A DNA stretch of 64,000 nucleotides from Gonapodya prolifera JEL478 (taxonomy: Eukaryota > Monoblepharomycota > Monoblepharidomycetes > Monoblepharidales > Gonapodyaceae), in contig KQ965734.1 in assembly GCA_001574975.1 (NCBI GenBank), positions 831,637-895,636 on the forward strand, read 5' to 3'. The notes under the pieces were generated by a model that did no database searches, was not told the origin of the DNA, and was given only the letters and a program-made list of their open reading frames with translations. How positions within the stretch are numbered: the first letter of the stretch is position 1; each line of letters opens with the position of its first letter. Shown one piece after another: positions 40,591-51,781 of the stretch. A program made the translations under genes and the position numbers.

Positions 40591-43500
40591 TTAGAAAACA
40601 ATCCATCCTTCATTTTCCTCCCCGTCTCCTTCATCAGCGCTCGCCAAACCGGAACCCGGTGTTTCGGACTCGCCAGAAGCTTCATCCCCGTCAAGGAGCT
40701 CAAACTCATCCTCGGGTTCGGGTTGCTCATCTGCGCGTTCCGTGAACACCTGGGTAGCCATCAGGGGCGGTTCTCGAACATTGTCATGAAGGTGTACCAA
40801 ACGCACTTCCGGAGCATCCAAGCTCTGCTCTTCGGCCTCGAGTTGCTCGGCATCTGCACTTTCCGTGGACGCGTCGGTCACCATCGTAGTCTGTTCATAA
40901 ACAGCATCTTGAAGATCCACCACGAGCTGTTCGTGAACATTGTCACGCAGGTCCACCGAAAGCACTTCCGAAGCCTCTGAGCTGGGCTCTTTGTTCTCGA
41001 GTTCCTCATCTGCACGTTCCGTGCCTACGTGGGTCACCATCGTCGTCCGTACACAAACAGCGTCTCGGAGATGCACCACGAGCACGTCCGGAGTCTCTGG
41101 CCTGGACTCCTCTTCTTGAGTCTCAGGCTCCTCAAACATATCGTCATCGAATAGATGCTCCAACATACGAGTCGCCCTGTGCAGTGCAGCGCTTTCCAGC
41201 GCGTCGCTCTCCGGCGTCGGCATCGGCAACGCAGTCGTCTCGGGCAGGAGCTCCTCTTCTTGAGTCTCTGGCTCATCGGACTCATCATCTTCCAATAAAT
41301 GCCTGAACACATTCCTTCTCCTCCGCAGTGTGTTGCCCACCCGCGTCGGCGTCGGCGATTCTTTCGTCTCGGGCTCGGGCTCGGGCTCTTCTTCCTGAGG
41401 CACGTGCTCTTCCGAAACATATTCGGACAGATACTCAAAGACGTTTGCTTCCCGACGCACTGCCGCACGCCATTCAGGTGCATAGTTCTCCGGTGGCGGC
41501 GTTACAGATCGACTTCGCGGCTGCTGCTGTCGGTCCTGCTCCTGCTCCCGCTCTGCAATCCTTTTCAAAGTGCCAAGAAACAACGTCTCGAGATTTTTCG
41601 CTTGGTTATATTTTTGCCACATTTCCGCATGGAACACGACATGGTTGGGCTTCACTGGGCCTTGGCGACCCCCCGGCGCTTGCACTTGCTCCGACCCAGC
41701 GAGGTGCGCAGTGAAACTATCCACCGCCTGCCGCGCCACCTTCGCACGCTTCTCCAGCACCGCGCGCGCCTCGTCAACAAAGGACTCCATCGTCACGTTT
41801 GTCTCGTCAAGAAGCTCCAAAAGCGACGACACATTCTGCTCCAGCCGATCATGCGCAAAACGTCCCACGGTGCCGAGTGACCGGAACGCAACTTCACTGG
41901 TATGCAGCGCCAGCGCAAGCTCCTCGACGGTCTCCACGTGAAGAGCGACGGCGTCGTCGGCAGCCTGACTGGCTTGCTCGTAGATGGAGCCCACGAGGTC
42001 GTCTAGTGGCGGGGGCATGCGAGCCGTCAAGGAGGTGCGGATCGTGGCAAAGTCGCTGCGAGGGGAAGTGAAAGGCATGGTTTAAAAATATTTGAAAATG
42101 ATGTGGCACCTTGAACTTGACATGTGCCCACCTTTGCACCAGATCTCGCGCAGACCTTGCCATGTTTTTCTCCCTTGCCGTGTCCTGCACCTCGATTGCC
42201 GTCACCGCGGCCATCACGTCCACCTCCTCCATCCACCTGCGGACCTCTTGCAGGGTCTCGCCCACTTTCTCGACGGCCTCCCTCACGGCTTTTGAGTTCT
42301 TTCGCAGCAGGTGAACCGCGCCCACAATTTCCCTGCACCACACTTTGACGTTGCGAACTTTTTCCAGGTCCAGAGAGGGCAAGACAATACGAGGGAACCC
42401 CAGCGGTGCTCCCGCGACATGGGTGGCCAAAACACCCACAAGGACAGCCTGCAGCGCCGCCGCTGTCTCGTGCTCTTGGAGTGGGGTGTCCAGGGCCTTT
42501 AAGACGTCCGGAGGAGGCCGCGCATCAGCAAGGGATTCGAGGAGCATGACGAGACCGTCGGGTTCGGCGCGGGTGGTGCAAGGTTGGATTCCGTGCACGG
42601 CCATGGATGTGGGCGGTATGGGCCGGATGGGGCTCTTGGGGAATAAGGGACGCACGGTGGCGGAAAGGTTGGGTTCGTGCGAGAGAAAGACCCAGGAGAT
42701 CTCGTTGCCGGGGAACACGAGCGCCATTGAGGCGGGGGAGATACCTGCGCGAAAGGGTATGTAGCGTATTTTTTTTTTNGGACCCACGTACAGGAGTGAA
42801 GTGTTAGTCCGTGTGACATTAAAACACAGCAAGAACGCGCCAACGATGAGACAACCCACCATTTTCATCCATCAAATACGGAGACGCGTCCTTGGCCAGC
42901 AACTCGAGGGCCACCTCTGCCCTATCATGATACGTCGCATAAAACAGCGCCGTCCTTCCACTCTTGTCCACTCTATTGACAAGCGCGCCCGCCACCAGAA
43001 GCACCCCGACGGCCCTGACGTGGCCCCTGTAGCTCGCGAGCATCAGCGCCGTCCGCCCGGCTTCTTCGACGTCCTCGACGTAGGATCCGCGGTCGAGGAG
43101 TTCCGCGAGGATGGGCGCGTGCCCGGCCCAGCTGGCGCGCAGGAGCGCGGTCCACCCGTGTGCGTCGCGGAGGGAAAGTACGGGGCGGGCCCACGCGGGT
43201 GCGATGAGGAGGTCGTGGGCAAGGGCAGAGTGGCCGGCCTGGGCGCAGAGCATCATGGCGGTGCATTCTGGTGAGAGGGAGGGTGGGTTGAGTTGGCATT
43301 GTTGGGAGGTTTGAAGGGGAGAAGTATGACGTTAGCTTGGTTCTTGTTTTTTCCAACCGTGGAGAACAATAAGTCTACCAGCGAGCATTGCGGTCACAGC
43401 CGTTTCAGGCTTCCATGCATTCCGCGCGAGCCGTGACAATTCATTCAACGCTGATCTGCACCGAATCCCGGTTTCGAGTGCCGAGTGCCCAGACCAGGAA

Positions 43501-43890
43501 CACGCACCTTCTTGAATAACCCACTTGAAAGGACCATCATACCACTCCGCAACCCAACTCTTTTCTGGGGGCCTCGCGTCGGCTTCTAGCCCGATTCCAA
43601 GGAGAATCTCGACGATGTCTCTGTGCCCTATGTGCGCAGCTATGAGAAGCGCGAGTGACAGCGCGGGGCGATAAATAGGGTCCATTGAGTTGAAAGCGGG
43701 AGGGGTGACCAGCGTTGCGTGCAGGAGGCGCGTGATGGCGTCGACGTCTGTGCGTTCTGAGGGGGTGGTTGACCAGGCTTAGTCTTCGGCAGAAAGTGCA
43801 TTCGGAGTCCACGGTACGCGCAAAACACAACTCACCAGCTGCGCGCACGATCTCCCTTCCGACGCGTTTCTTGAGGTCGGTGTCGTCCAT
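40591..43890 (-). CDS. Ankyrin-repeat protein with helical middle and long acidic repeat tail
   Basis: Exons on the minus strand: 43890-43836, 43756-43508, 43267-42860, 42744-42132, 42058-40591; 930 residues, phases closing. Ankyrin repeats occupy about residues 40-235, for example LLIAAHIGHRDIVEILLGIG, HGWTALLRASWAGHAPILAE and GRTALMLASYRGHVRAVGVL. The next 200 residues are a helical domain (KVRNVKVWCREIVGAVHLL) followed by a coiled-coil-like segment, none of it recognised. From about residue 620 to the end the protein is acidic and built from degenerate internal repeats. There is no membrane segment. The one undetermined base in the window (42779) falls inside its third intron. Function unknown; a scaffold role is only a guess from the repeats. 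Confidence 0.85.
40700..41420 (-). repeat. Coding internal repeats in the acidic tail of the ankyrin protein
   Basis: Two kinds of module recur. One is of type LVHLRDAV...TMVTHVGTERADEE, seen three times with spacing of about 45-55 codons (variants VDLQDAVYEQTTMVTDAST and VHLHDNVREPPLMATQVFT). The other is of type FRHLLEDDESDEPETQEEE, seen twice (LEHLFDDDMFEEPETQEEE). Divergence shows old tandem expansion rather than recent slippage. Confidence 0.7.
42779..42779. other. Undetermined base next to a homopolymer
   Basis: Single N following a run of nine or ten T residues, inside the third intron of the ankyrin gene. It does not affect the protein model. Confidence 0.95.
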
Positions 43891-44381
43891 GGCGGTCGCG
43901 TGACCGGAGACTTGGGGAAGTGTATATAGACCACGGCAGATAGTTTCGGTTGTTTCCTTCGCGGTAATGATAAATGTGTGCGCGTTTGCTGCGAAAATGG
44001 ATGCGGTCAGGCGATGCGTGATAAAAATGGCAAGATACGTGCAGAAAGGTATGCAGAGTCGGCGAGTGAGATTGGCGATGAGCGAGCTCCACAGGGAAAG
44101 ATCCCACGCTGAGTTTGGGATACGCGTCGAGAGCGTCTTATCGCGCAGAGAGCGGCTCACCTGCTATGCGTGTGTCGGTGTCTGCTGCGACTGCCCGTCT
44201 GCAATGTCCACAGCAGGATGGGGCCCAATCATCCTTTCGTTCTCTTCCTTCCCCTCGCACAACACAGAAAGAAGCATACATTATTTCTGTTTACAAACAG
44301 TGATGCCAATCAGGCTCAACAACCCATCAAAACTTGTAGCCCACCCCCTCCTCACTAATCCACCATCTCTTATTCCGTTCC
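43891..44381 (-). promoter_or_regulatory. Ankyrin gene upstream region / hydrolase 3' region
   Basis: 491 bases. No coding exon with matching phase could be joined to either neighbour; no other feature seen. Confidence 0.4.
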
Positions 44382-46245
44382 CTACTTCTTCTCCAACTTG
44401 TCAACAGCTTCGACAAAAGCGAGGTTCAACCTGCCCACGACGCACTGTGCATCAGCGACCTGCCCGAAAACGTCACCCCACCAAACCCCGTAGCACTCAC
44501 CGCCCAACCCTGTCGTTCGTCATCCCACCGCCAGGTCCCAGACGCGTCGGAGCGTACCCAATCGCGGCCTTTCGGTTTCGCGACCATTGCTGGAACCAGT
44601 CTCGCATTACACCTTGTCCGTGCCCCATCTGCTGCACGCTTCAACCACTCACGATCTGGCTTCCACCTAACCCATCCCACCCCTGCCACTCCCATCCAGC
44701 TCCAAAGTACTCCTGCGGCACGGTGGGCGCGGGGGGCATTTTGGTCATGTCCATCCGCATGTTGGGAACTTTCGTCCCCGGGATGTTCTTGGCCCACCCG
44801 CCCACGATGGTGATAATCGGCGCGCCGAGAGACGCGTCTAGAGTTTGTGTGCGCAAATGCATGAGTGCGTGCACGGGTTTCAACAGTCGAGAGAGGGGTG
44901 CGCAACACCGAGATCCTCACCTACGGGGTCCATGCGGTCTTCAACGACGTGCGCGGCCTCGAACGTCGCTGCGTCCATGATTTCAAGTCCATCAACCGAC
45001 CCTCCCTGGGCCATGACGTTGGCAAACGCGGCAAGCTACACAACGAATGACCAGGCAGCGTGTCCGATGTCAGCACGCGTTGTGTGTCATAAGGTCCCAA
45101 CACTAAATGAACTCACCCCCCCACTGTTCGTGACGGTGTACACACTGGGAACTTGGCACCTGACGATCTCCTTCACATTCGAGAGCAGCTCCGACGCTCC
45201 CGGAAGTCCCCACGCTCCTTGAATTTGGGTCTCGTGGAACGACTTATACGCGGGGCTTTGGGGGGGAAGCGTTCCGAAGAAGGTGAACGAACCGGCAGAT
45301 TCGGGCCCGTATCCAATGTTGCAGAAGCGGGCGTCTCTGGATGGTGGTGCAGGTTTTTGATGAGATCCAAGTGGGGAGATACGGGAAGTGTGGTGGGGGA
45401 ACTCACTCGGATGCGGGGAAGCCCACAAACACGTCCACGCCGAGCTTAGTGGTCCAAGCTTTGAGGAGGTCGCCGTGAGTTGTGCCCATAGAGCGGCGAA
45501 GGACTGGGTTGTGCGGCAATGGTCATGAGGGTTCGGCAATACAGTGCTCTTGACGTTACAACTCGCTTTCGTTCAAGTACCATCCTCGAGTAAGGGCGTG
45601 GTACGACTTGACCAACTTCCCACCGAAATTGTGCGGCTGCCCCGCAATCTTCTTGGCCACGACATCCAAGTCAGCCAATTCCGTCACATGCGGCATGCGC
45701 TCCTTGTCGAGCCACCCAACACCGCCCGCGTGCTCGAGGAGGTCCTTGACGAGGACGTTCTCCTTCCCGCCCTCGGCGAACTCGGGCCACACGTCGGCGA
45801 TCTTCTGGTCGTACCGCAGCATTCCCTTGGACACGGCGTGCGCGATCGACATGGCCATGATGGCCTTGCCGCTCGAGTGCACGACGTGCACTGACTTGTT
45901 TGTGTAGGGCTTCGTCTTGGCGTCGTCAGCCCATCCGCCCGCGAGATCGACAACTTTCTGGCCATTGTCTGTTGAGGAAGTCGAGGTGATACCAGCAGAA
46001 GTTGGCGGCGGTTGATGGCGATGAGGCGGGCCGGGGTGCGGGGCGATGAGGCATTGGGGCGTTCGGGCGCCAGGAGCAGTCAGGAGACACTCCTGGGCAA
46101 TCCAAGCGCTGCGATAGCACTCACAATAGGCAGTGTAGCTGGCTCCCCACTCGAGGTCATCTTGGAAGTTCTTCACGAACGCATCGCGGACAGATTCGAA
46201 CCCAGGTGCGACGGTGCCAGTGATGTTGTAGTTCTCGACAGTCAT
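44382..46245 (-). CDS. Beta-lactamase-like serine hydrolase (class C / EstB type)
   Basis: Eight exons on the minus strand: 46245-46125, 45968-45567, 45503-45407, 45336-45117, 45035-44921, 44837-44653, 44589-44501, 44430-44382; 425 residues, all phases closing. The catalytic SxxK motif is SSGK in VHVVHSSGKAIMAMSIA (about residue 75). The Tyr of the second motif is in KSYHALTRGWYLNE. The C-terminal block GWDGLGGSQIQWSRNRKAAI, then GYAPTRLG and NDRVGRL, is typical of the eukaryotic LACTB2-unrelated beta-lactamase/esterase family. Members are esterases, lactonases or D-amino peptidases more often than antibiotic resistance enzymes. Intron 2 (45504-45566) fits only as a GC-AG intron. Substrate unknown. 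Confidence 0.88.
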
Positions 46246-47986
46246 TTGTACAGGTGATGGGAATGGGTGACAGAAAGGGTAGGATGGATACGTTTATATC
46301 GACAATGCAATTGTGGCCCGGCGTTGCCGTTTCGTTGACCGGATAATTACAAGTGCGATCGCCAATACATACCGCCCGAGCCGACGGAGTGTCTATTAGT
46401 TGATAGTCAGATTGGAGACGATGGCGACTGGAACTCGCACAAAACAGGTCAACAGAGGGAGTGTGTCACGTGGATGCCTTCGGGCTGGTCGTTAGCCTGT
46501 TCCAATGCTCTTAGAACGACCCCTTGGTTCCCCCCTGTGGCCTCAGCGGGCAGTTGTCAGACCGTTCCCAAGGAACCCAGGTACCTCTCTCATCCCTTGC
46601 TTTCTCGGTATTTCGTTGCCGGCCACTGGTCACTCCCCTGCTCCCCCTAGACTCGTCCAAACTTTCCCTTGTCCGTTACGTGAAATCGCTTGTCGTGTAC
46701 TTCAATGTCAACTGTTATACATGCACTACTAACTGACAAGCAGACCGGTCCAATGTTGGAAAAAAAAGGAAAAGAAGAGAATTCCGACACCCAATGCCCC
46801 ACCGTGTCCACCTTGATCGCGCCCACCCGACCCCCCACACCTACGCACACACCGCATCTCCTTGCGAACCCAACGCCCCCGCTAAACGCAACAGCCCAGA
46901 GGGCACAGAAAGACACAAGACCAGACTAGTCCAACGACGACAACAACAGGCATGATGTGAAGAGAGACACTTGAGGAAGACAAACCAGCGTTTCAAATGT
47001 ACTGGGTGATATATGATGCAAGGCCCGGAGATAACTCTGACCACCTCCACAAGAACACGACGAGATCTCGCTCCAGTGATCTCGATCCAACAGTTTCACG
47101 CTCCCGCAGACCGCGAGACCAGGCGCCGTCCACACTTCCACCGCAAGGACATGAACCGCACAACGACAGACAACGAGCAGCAAACTCGATGACGGAAAAG
47201 GGACAGGCCGACCAGATTGGCAGACAGACAGCTGCTGCCGCAACTCCATTACCCAAGTGCCTGAGAGGTGGCAGAGCACAATCTCCCATTCCACCTCCTT
47301 CGATCTCTCCCTCAACCCACACACTCTCAACTCCACAGCAAATGAGAAATGTTCAGAAAAGCCCACCATCGCCAGTCCGGCGTCGTTTTCAACCCACGCC
47401 GCCACAACGCAGACCACAATGCAACTCCAAACACGAAAAAAACCATACAGGAAGAGAAACCCAAAGATCCCAAAAGCCCACCGAGGGGCCGACTCCGAGC
47501 AGACCAAAACCGCTTGTGCACGCGGAGATGCCACGTATGCCGACTGAAAGAACACAACAAAATGACGCCAGAATGAAATCAGAGCATGGAGCACAGGAAC
47601 CACAACATAAAAGAAAAGCAGCAGAGGGGGAATGGGGAAGAATGAGTGGAAAAGAAAGATATTATGAATGACAAAATGATGAAAATTGGGGTGGGAGGGG
47701 GAGAGGGGGGGGATAAAGGGAGGGTGCGTGCTCGGGAGCGTCCATCCAACCTCCAACTCATAAAACGAGTCTTCCGCACGCCTCGCCCATCTCCTTCCAC
47801 CGAAAAACACCAGAGACAGAAATCGCACACCACCACAAACGAGTGTCCTACACACGAGTCACATGACAGTCAACCACCGTTGAACCCAGCAGTATCGCCA
47901 CGCCAGTTCCTTCTTTCACGACACGCCATCATCCCAACAATCCACCACCCACCACCTCCTACTCCCCCAAGGCCACCCGACACTCA
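46246..47986. other. Long intergenic region
   Basis: 1.7 kb between the hydrolase start and the stop of the next minus-strand gene. It has overlapping long open frames on both strands (46926-47855 minus, 46997-47671 plus), both of biased low-complexity composition and without motifs. A G-rich run at 47688-47724 could form a quadruplex. Most of it is probably the 3' UTR of the upstream gene plus promoter. Confidence 0.45.
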
Positions 47987-50382
47987 TCACTCCCCCTTCG
48001 CCTTCCCCACGACCTTCCCACCCCCTACACTGACCAACGCCCACCACACGCCCATCATGACCACGCGGACAGCCCTGGCGGCAATCCACCACCCCCAGGG
48101 CACCTCCCTCGCCTCCTTGCCAACAACTTTCGCCGCGATACGTTCCAAACTCTCAGTAATCGTCGCAGGACCCTTTGGTTCCTCGCGCTCCTCTACCACA
48201 GCATACCCTGCCTCCCTAAGCGCCGCGGCACGGGCAAGAGGGTGCGCGAGCGCCACAAGGTCGGCGGGCGTAGGGCCATACGACGACGTGAATGGCGAGC
48301 GCGAGCCCGGGACGCCGACATGTACGAAACCAGGTACGCCACGAGCGGGTGACGGACCCGACCCAAACGACCCTGTGCGGGGGGGCGAGGGACCCGGAAG
48401 CGATGCGTGTCTTCTGGGCCCACGCGTTGGGTTCGTGCTTGCTGCTGCCGTCGGTGCAGGTGTAGGCGCGGAGGGCGCCATACCGCCGTCCGTACGGGCT
48501 GGCTTGACCGAACGCCCGGAACGCCCCGACTTGCTTCCCCCCGACGCGCCCAGTCCGTCGTCCGAATCCTCCGCGTCAGCGTCACTCAGCCCCGCTGCGG
48601 CGTCTGCCAGGACCGCCGCCGCCTGAGCCGCTGCCTTTGCGACGCGTGGCGGAGTGGCATGGGAACCCTGTGCGGGCTTCCCTCCCTCGAGAGGCTCCCC
48701 CTCAGGAATAAGGTCGGCGGGGAGCTCCGTGATCCTGGCGGGTGGCAAGTCCCGCAGCAGTGCGACGTGGGCGGGTGTTCCGGGCCGTTGCGGAATGTCG
48801 AGGTTGGAGCGGGACCGCTTCGGTGGGCGCGCAGGGGCGGTGCTCTGCCCTGGGCGGGGGACATGCGGGGGTGGAGTGGGAACGTGTCCCGTTGAGCGCA
48901 CGCGGCGGGGCGGAGAGTCCTGCTCATACTGATGGGTGGGTGTAGGCGAGGGCATCGACGTGCGTACCCTACCCCCCGTCGCCGACGCCGCCCCCGCCTG
49001 GCTCGCCGAAGCCCAGGAGGAAAAGGCCTGGGATGCCCCCCAGGACGAGGAGAGGTCGGACGGCACGCGCGTTGCTGGTGGGAGGAACGATCGAGAAGCG
49101 TGAGCGGGCGGGCTCTGCGGCGCTGAGAAGTAGGACGCGAGAGAGACCGACGAGGATGTTGGCGATGCGGCGGGGGAGGAGAACGGAGATGTAGGCGAGG
49201 GTGGTTGCGAGGGACCGTATGCGTCAGGCCAGGGGGAGGCCGACCACGACGCAGCAGGAGTGCCCGAGGATGCCGAGAAGGACGAAAACGAGGACGCAAG
49301 CGACGCTGCTGATCCCCCACGCTGGGTGCGTTTGCGACGACGCTGGCGATTCGGGTCCGTAGCGGCTCCAGCCATCCCGGCGAACGAGCCCGACTTGTCC
49401 CTCTTTCCCTTCACCTGGGAGAGCGCGGCCCAGGGTGCCTCTGGCACGACCAGCGCGCGGTGCTTCGCAGACTCGTGGGCGCAGGAAGCCGCCCAGGCTG
49501 ACCAGGCTGCGACTTCGCGGCGGAGGTAGGGGTGCGCGGCGCGGTGGAGCGGGAGGAGAAGCAGGAGCGCCAGCGGGGAGAAGAGGGACAGGAGGAGTGT
49601 GAGAAGCAGGTCGAGGATGTGCATCAGGGGGGAGAAGGGGCGATTGGTGGACGAGGGCAATGGAGAAGGGCGCGTGTGGCTGTGGTCTGTACTGATACGG
49701 GTTGCGATGCGGGGTGCAGTTTGGTGCGCTGGTGCTATGCCCGGGTTTTTTGGGTGGACTGGGGAATGTCCAGCGAGAAGAGTGGCGTCTCTCGCGGGCT
49801 TGCGCGGGGACGGCAAGACGCGGACGGTCTCTGTGGCCTTTTCGACGAGGTGGGCGCGACGCGGCGAGGGACTTCCTTCCTTGATCAAGAGCGAGGTGTC
49901 TCCGTGAGATGGGAGCCCTTTGCGAAGTTGAGGGGGGAGGTCCATGTCAGCGTCGTCTGCGCGGTGCGGAGACGAAAGAGTGTGTGGCGCGGCGGGAGCA
50001 AGAAGTGGCGTCTGCAGAGAAAAAACAGAGAGTCATGCGGGGAGTGAGTGTGTGGGAGAAGTGCAGAGGAAGGGAAGACCAAGGAACCCACCTTGGTAAC
50101 ATCGGCCGCCGTATCATCCGACAAATCCGCGTCCGAGTTCGCAAGCGATATTGGCCTTGAGTGCGACGCCGGCCGGGTGCGAGACTTGAGCGACGCTGCG
50201 TCGTCGTCTGCAAAGTCGAAGAGTCGCCTTCCCAACTGGTGTTGGGTGTGCGAGTTCGACGGTAGCGAGTGCGGCGAGTGGGGTGTCGAGCCAAGAGAAG
50301 AGGATAGACATGTGCGCGAGGGCGACTGGGAGTGGGATGAGGCGGGGGAGTGCGGAGAGGATGTGTCGGGGTTGGGCTGCAT
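47987..50382 (-). CDS. Large Ser/Pro/Ala-rich protein with N-proximal membrane hairpin, unrecognised
   Basis: Exons 50382-50092 and 50011-47987, phase 0; 771 residues. I do not recognise the family. The first about 200 residues are Ser/Pro-rich and acidic. A strongly hydrophobic stretch (LMHILDLLLTLLLSLFSPLA followed by LLLLLPLHRAA, about residues 225-260) looks like a hairpin. Then comes HPYLRREVAAWSAWAASCAH. A long disordered middle follows. The last about 90 residues are ordered again: DLVALAHPLARAAALREAGY, then ESLERIAAKVVGKE and an amphipathic tryptophan-rich end WGWWIAARAVRVVMMGVWWA. The two conserved-looking ends around a disordered centre suggest a membrane-bound, organelle-shaping or lipid-droplet-type protein, but this is only architecture. 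Confidence 0.75.
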
Positions 50383-51781
50383 CTGGTGTGGGAGGACAGA
50401 ATGGGGTAGATTGCAGTCAGTAAGCGGCATGCAGCAGTAGCCAGTAGTAGACAGAAAAGTCAGCGTGGTAGAATGAGTGTTAAGCAGTCCAGTACCCAGG
50501 CTGATAGAATGGGCTCTTGTCCACCACGCACAGTCATGCACCGTCTCCACTCCTTCTCCTTTCCCTTCTCTCGCTCCCTTCTCTTCTCACTCTTTTTCCG
50601 TCTCTGCTCTTCCGAATACCAATCTCCTTCCTCCCGAAACTCTTCTCTCTGAATGGGCTTTCACCGCCCCCACACTCCGCTCCCCGACTCTCAGCCCACC
50701 TTCTCTGCAGACATGTCTTTGCTTCCTTCTCCGCTCGATTCGCTTTCCCCGAATTGGGATAGTTCCTCCGCGTATGGTGGTCGGGAGTTGTTGGTGCGCG
50801 AGGACACAGTGGATGTGCCTAATCGAACCTAGGTGATGACTCCCGATCAAACATCCCGCCAAATCAATTTTCGACAGGCTGCGTCGTTATGCGAGGGCAT
50901 TCCTGAAAAAAAACAAAAAAATATCAGGGTGTAATTGTTACAATACGTTCTTCAGTTGCAGCTCATACGCTCTGATCAATCCTTCCAGCATCACGCTTCA
51001 TCTTCCACCTCAAAGCCCCCCCCACCCCATCCGCGCACCCCGCACAAATACAATATCTCCAGCGTCTGTGCGCACTCACCCTGCCTGGTGGACCCAAGGA
51101 CCGTGCACCAAGGGACGCCCGGACGCCGGAATGGGATAAGTGATGGTGGTGTATTTTTTACCCGTGCAGGCACGGCGGATTCTCCGCGGTGGGACCCGAC
51201 ACGCTGGACATGGTTTGATTTGGTTTGAGTAACCGTGGAAATGTGGGTGTGGTGGACATAGTTTACAGACCGTACGATGGGGGTTGATGCCAGACGCATC
51301 TGCAACATGAATTAAGCCTAATTAAGCCTAATCCCCAAACTGATGAAAGAAGTATCCGATGAGAGTTACAACGTTTGAGACGTCCCGGGCACCGTTTTGC
51401 GAACGACGTGGTGCCACTACCCACTGTCCTCATTCACCGCGACGCAAAACCGTCGGACGACCGAGTAAAAGCCCCAACCTGGAACCCAAAAAGAGACATA
51501 GTGAGCACTCTGAAAGCTATGGCGTGTGCGCCTTGTCATGACCATTCTGCCCTAGTGGGAGACACCCGCCAAAAAGCACAAATACAAAAACAGACACAAA
51601 CACTCTATCCCAAGCCATTGTCAGAGGCACTCAATGTATTAATAAAATTAGAAGCAAATGCATCGAAGTAGTTATGTGCTCGAATCAAAAGTCCGACGTG
51701 AATTGCGAATTGCAACCGCCCACAAACCTTGGGGTCCACAACCCAACCCAACTCCAGTCCGCACCTGCTCCCGCTCCTGTA
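50383..51781. other. Intergenic region
   Basis: 1.4 kb between two minus-strand genes. Contains C-rich tracts near 50540-50720 and an A-rich run near 50905-50920; no gene with splice-consistent structure was found. Confidence 0.45.

Noticed and set aside
44629-44652. 24-base intron in the beta-lactamase-like gene
   Set aside because: Too short to splice; a 63-base intron ending at 44590 gives a better match to the family (GGSQIQW).
46926-47855. 309-codon open frame on the minus strand in the gap before the 771-residue protein gene
   Set aside because: Composition is biased (Phe/Leu/Val/Ser), there is no motif, and an equally long frame lies opposite (46997-47671); it reads like a stop-poor untranslated stretch.
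47646-48626. 326-codon open frame on the plus strand
   Set aside because: It is antisense to the C-terminal exon of the 771-residue protein, whose GC-rich codons leave all frames open.
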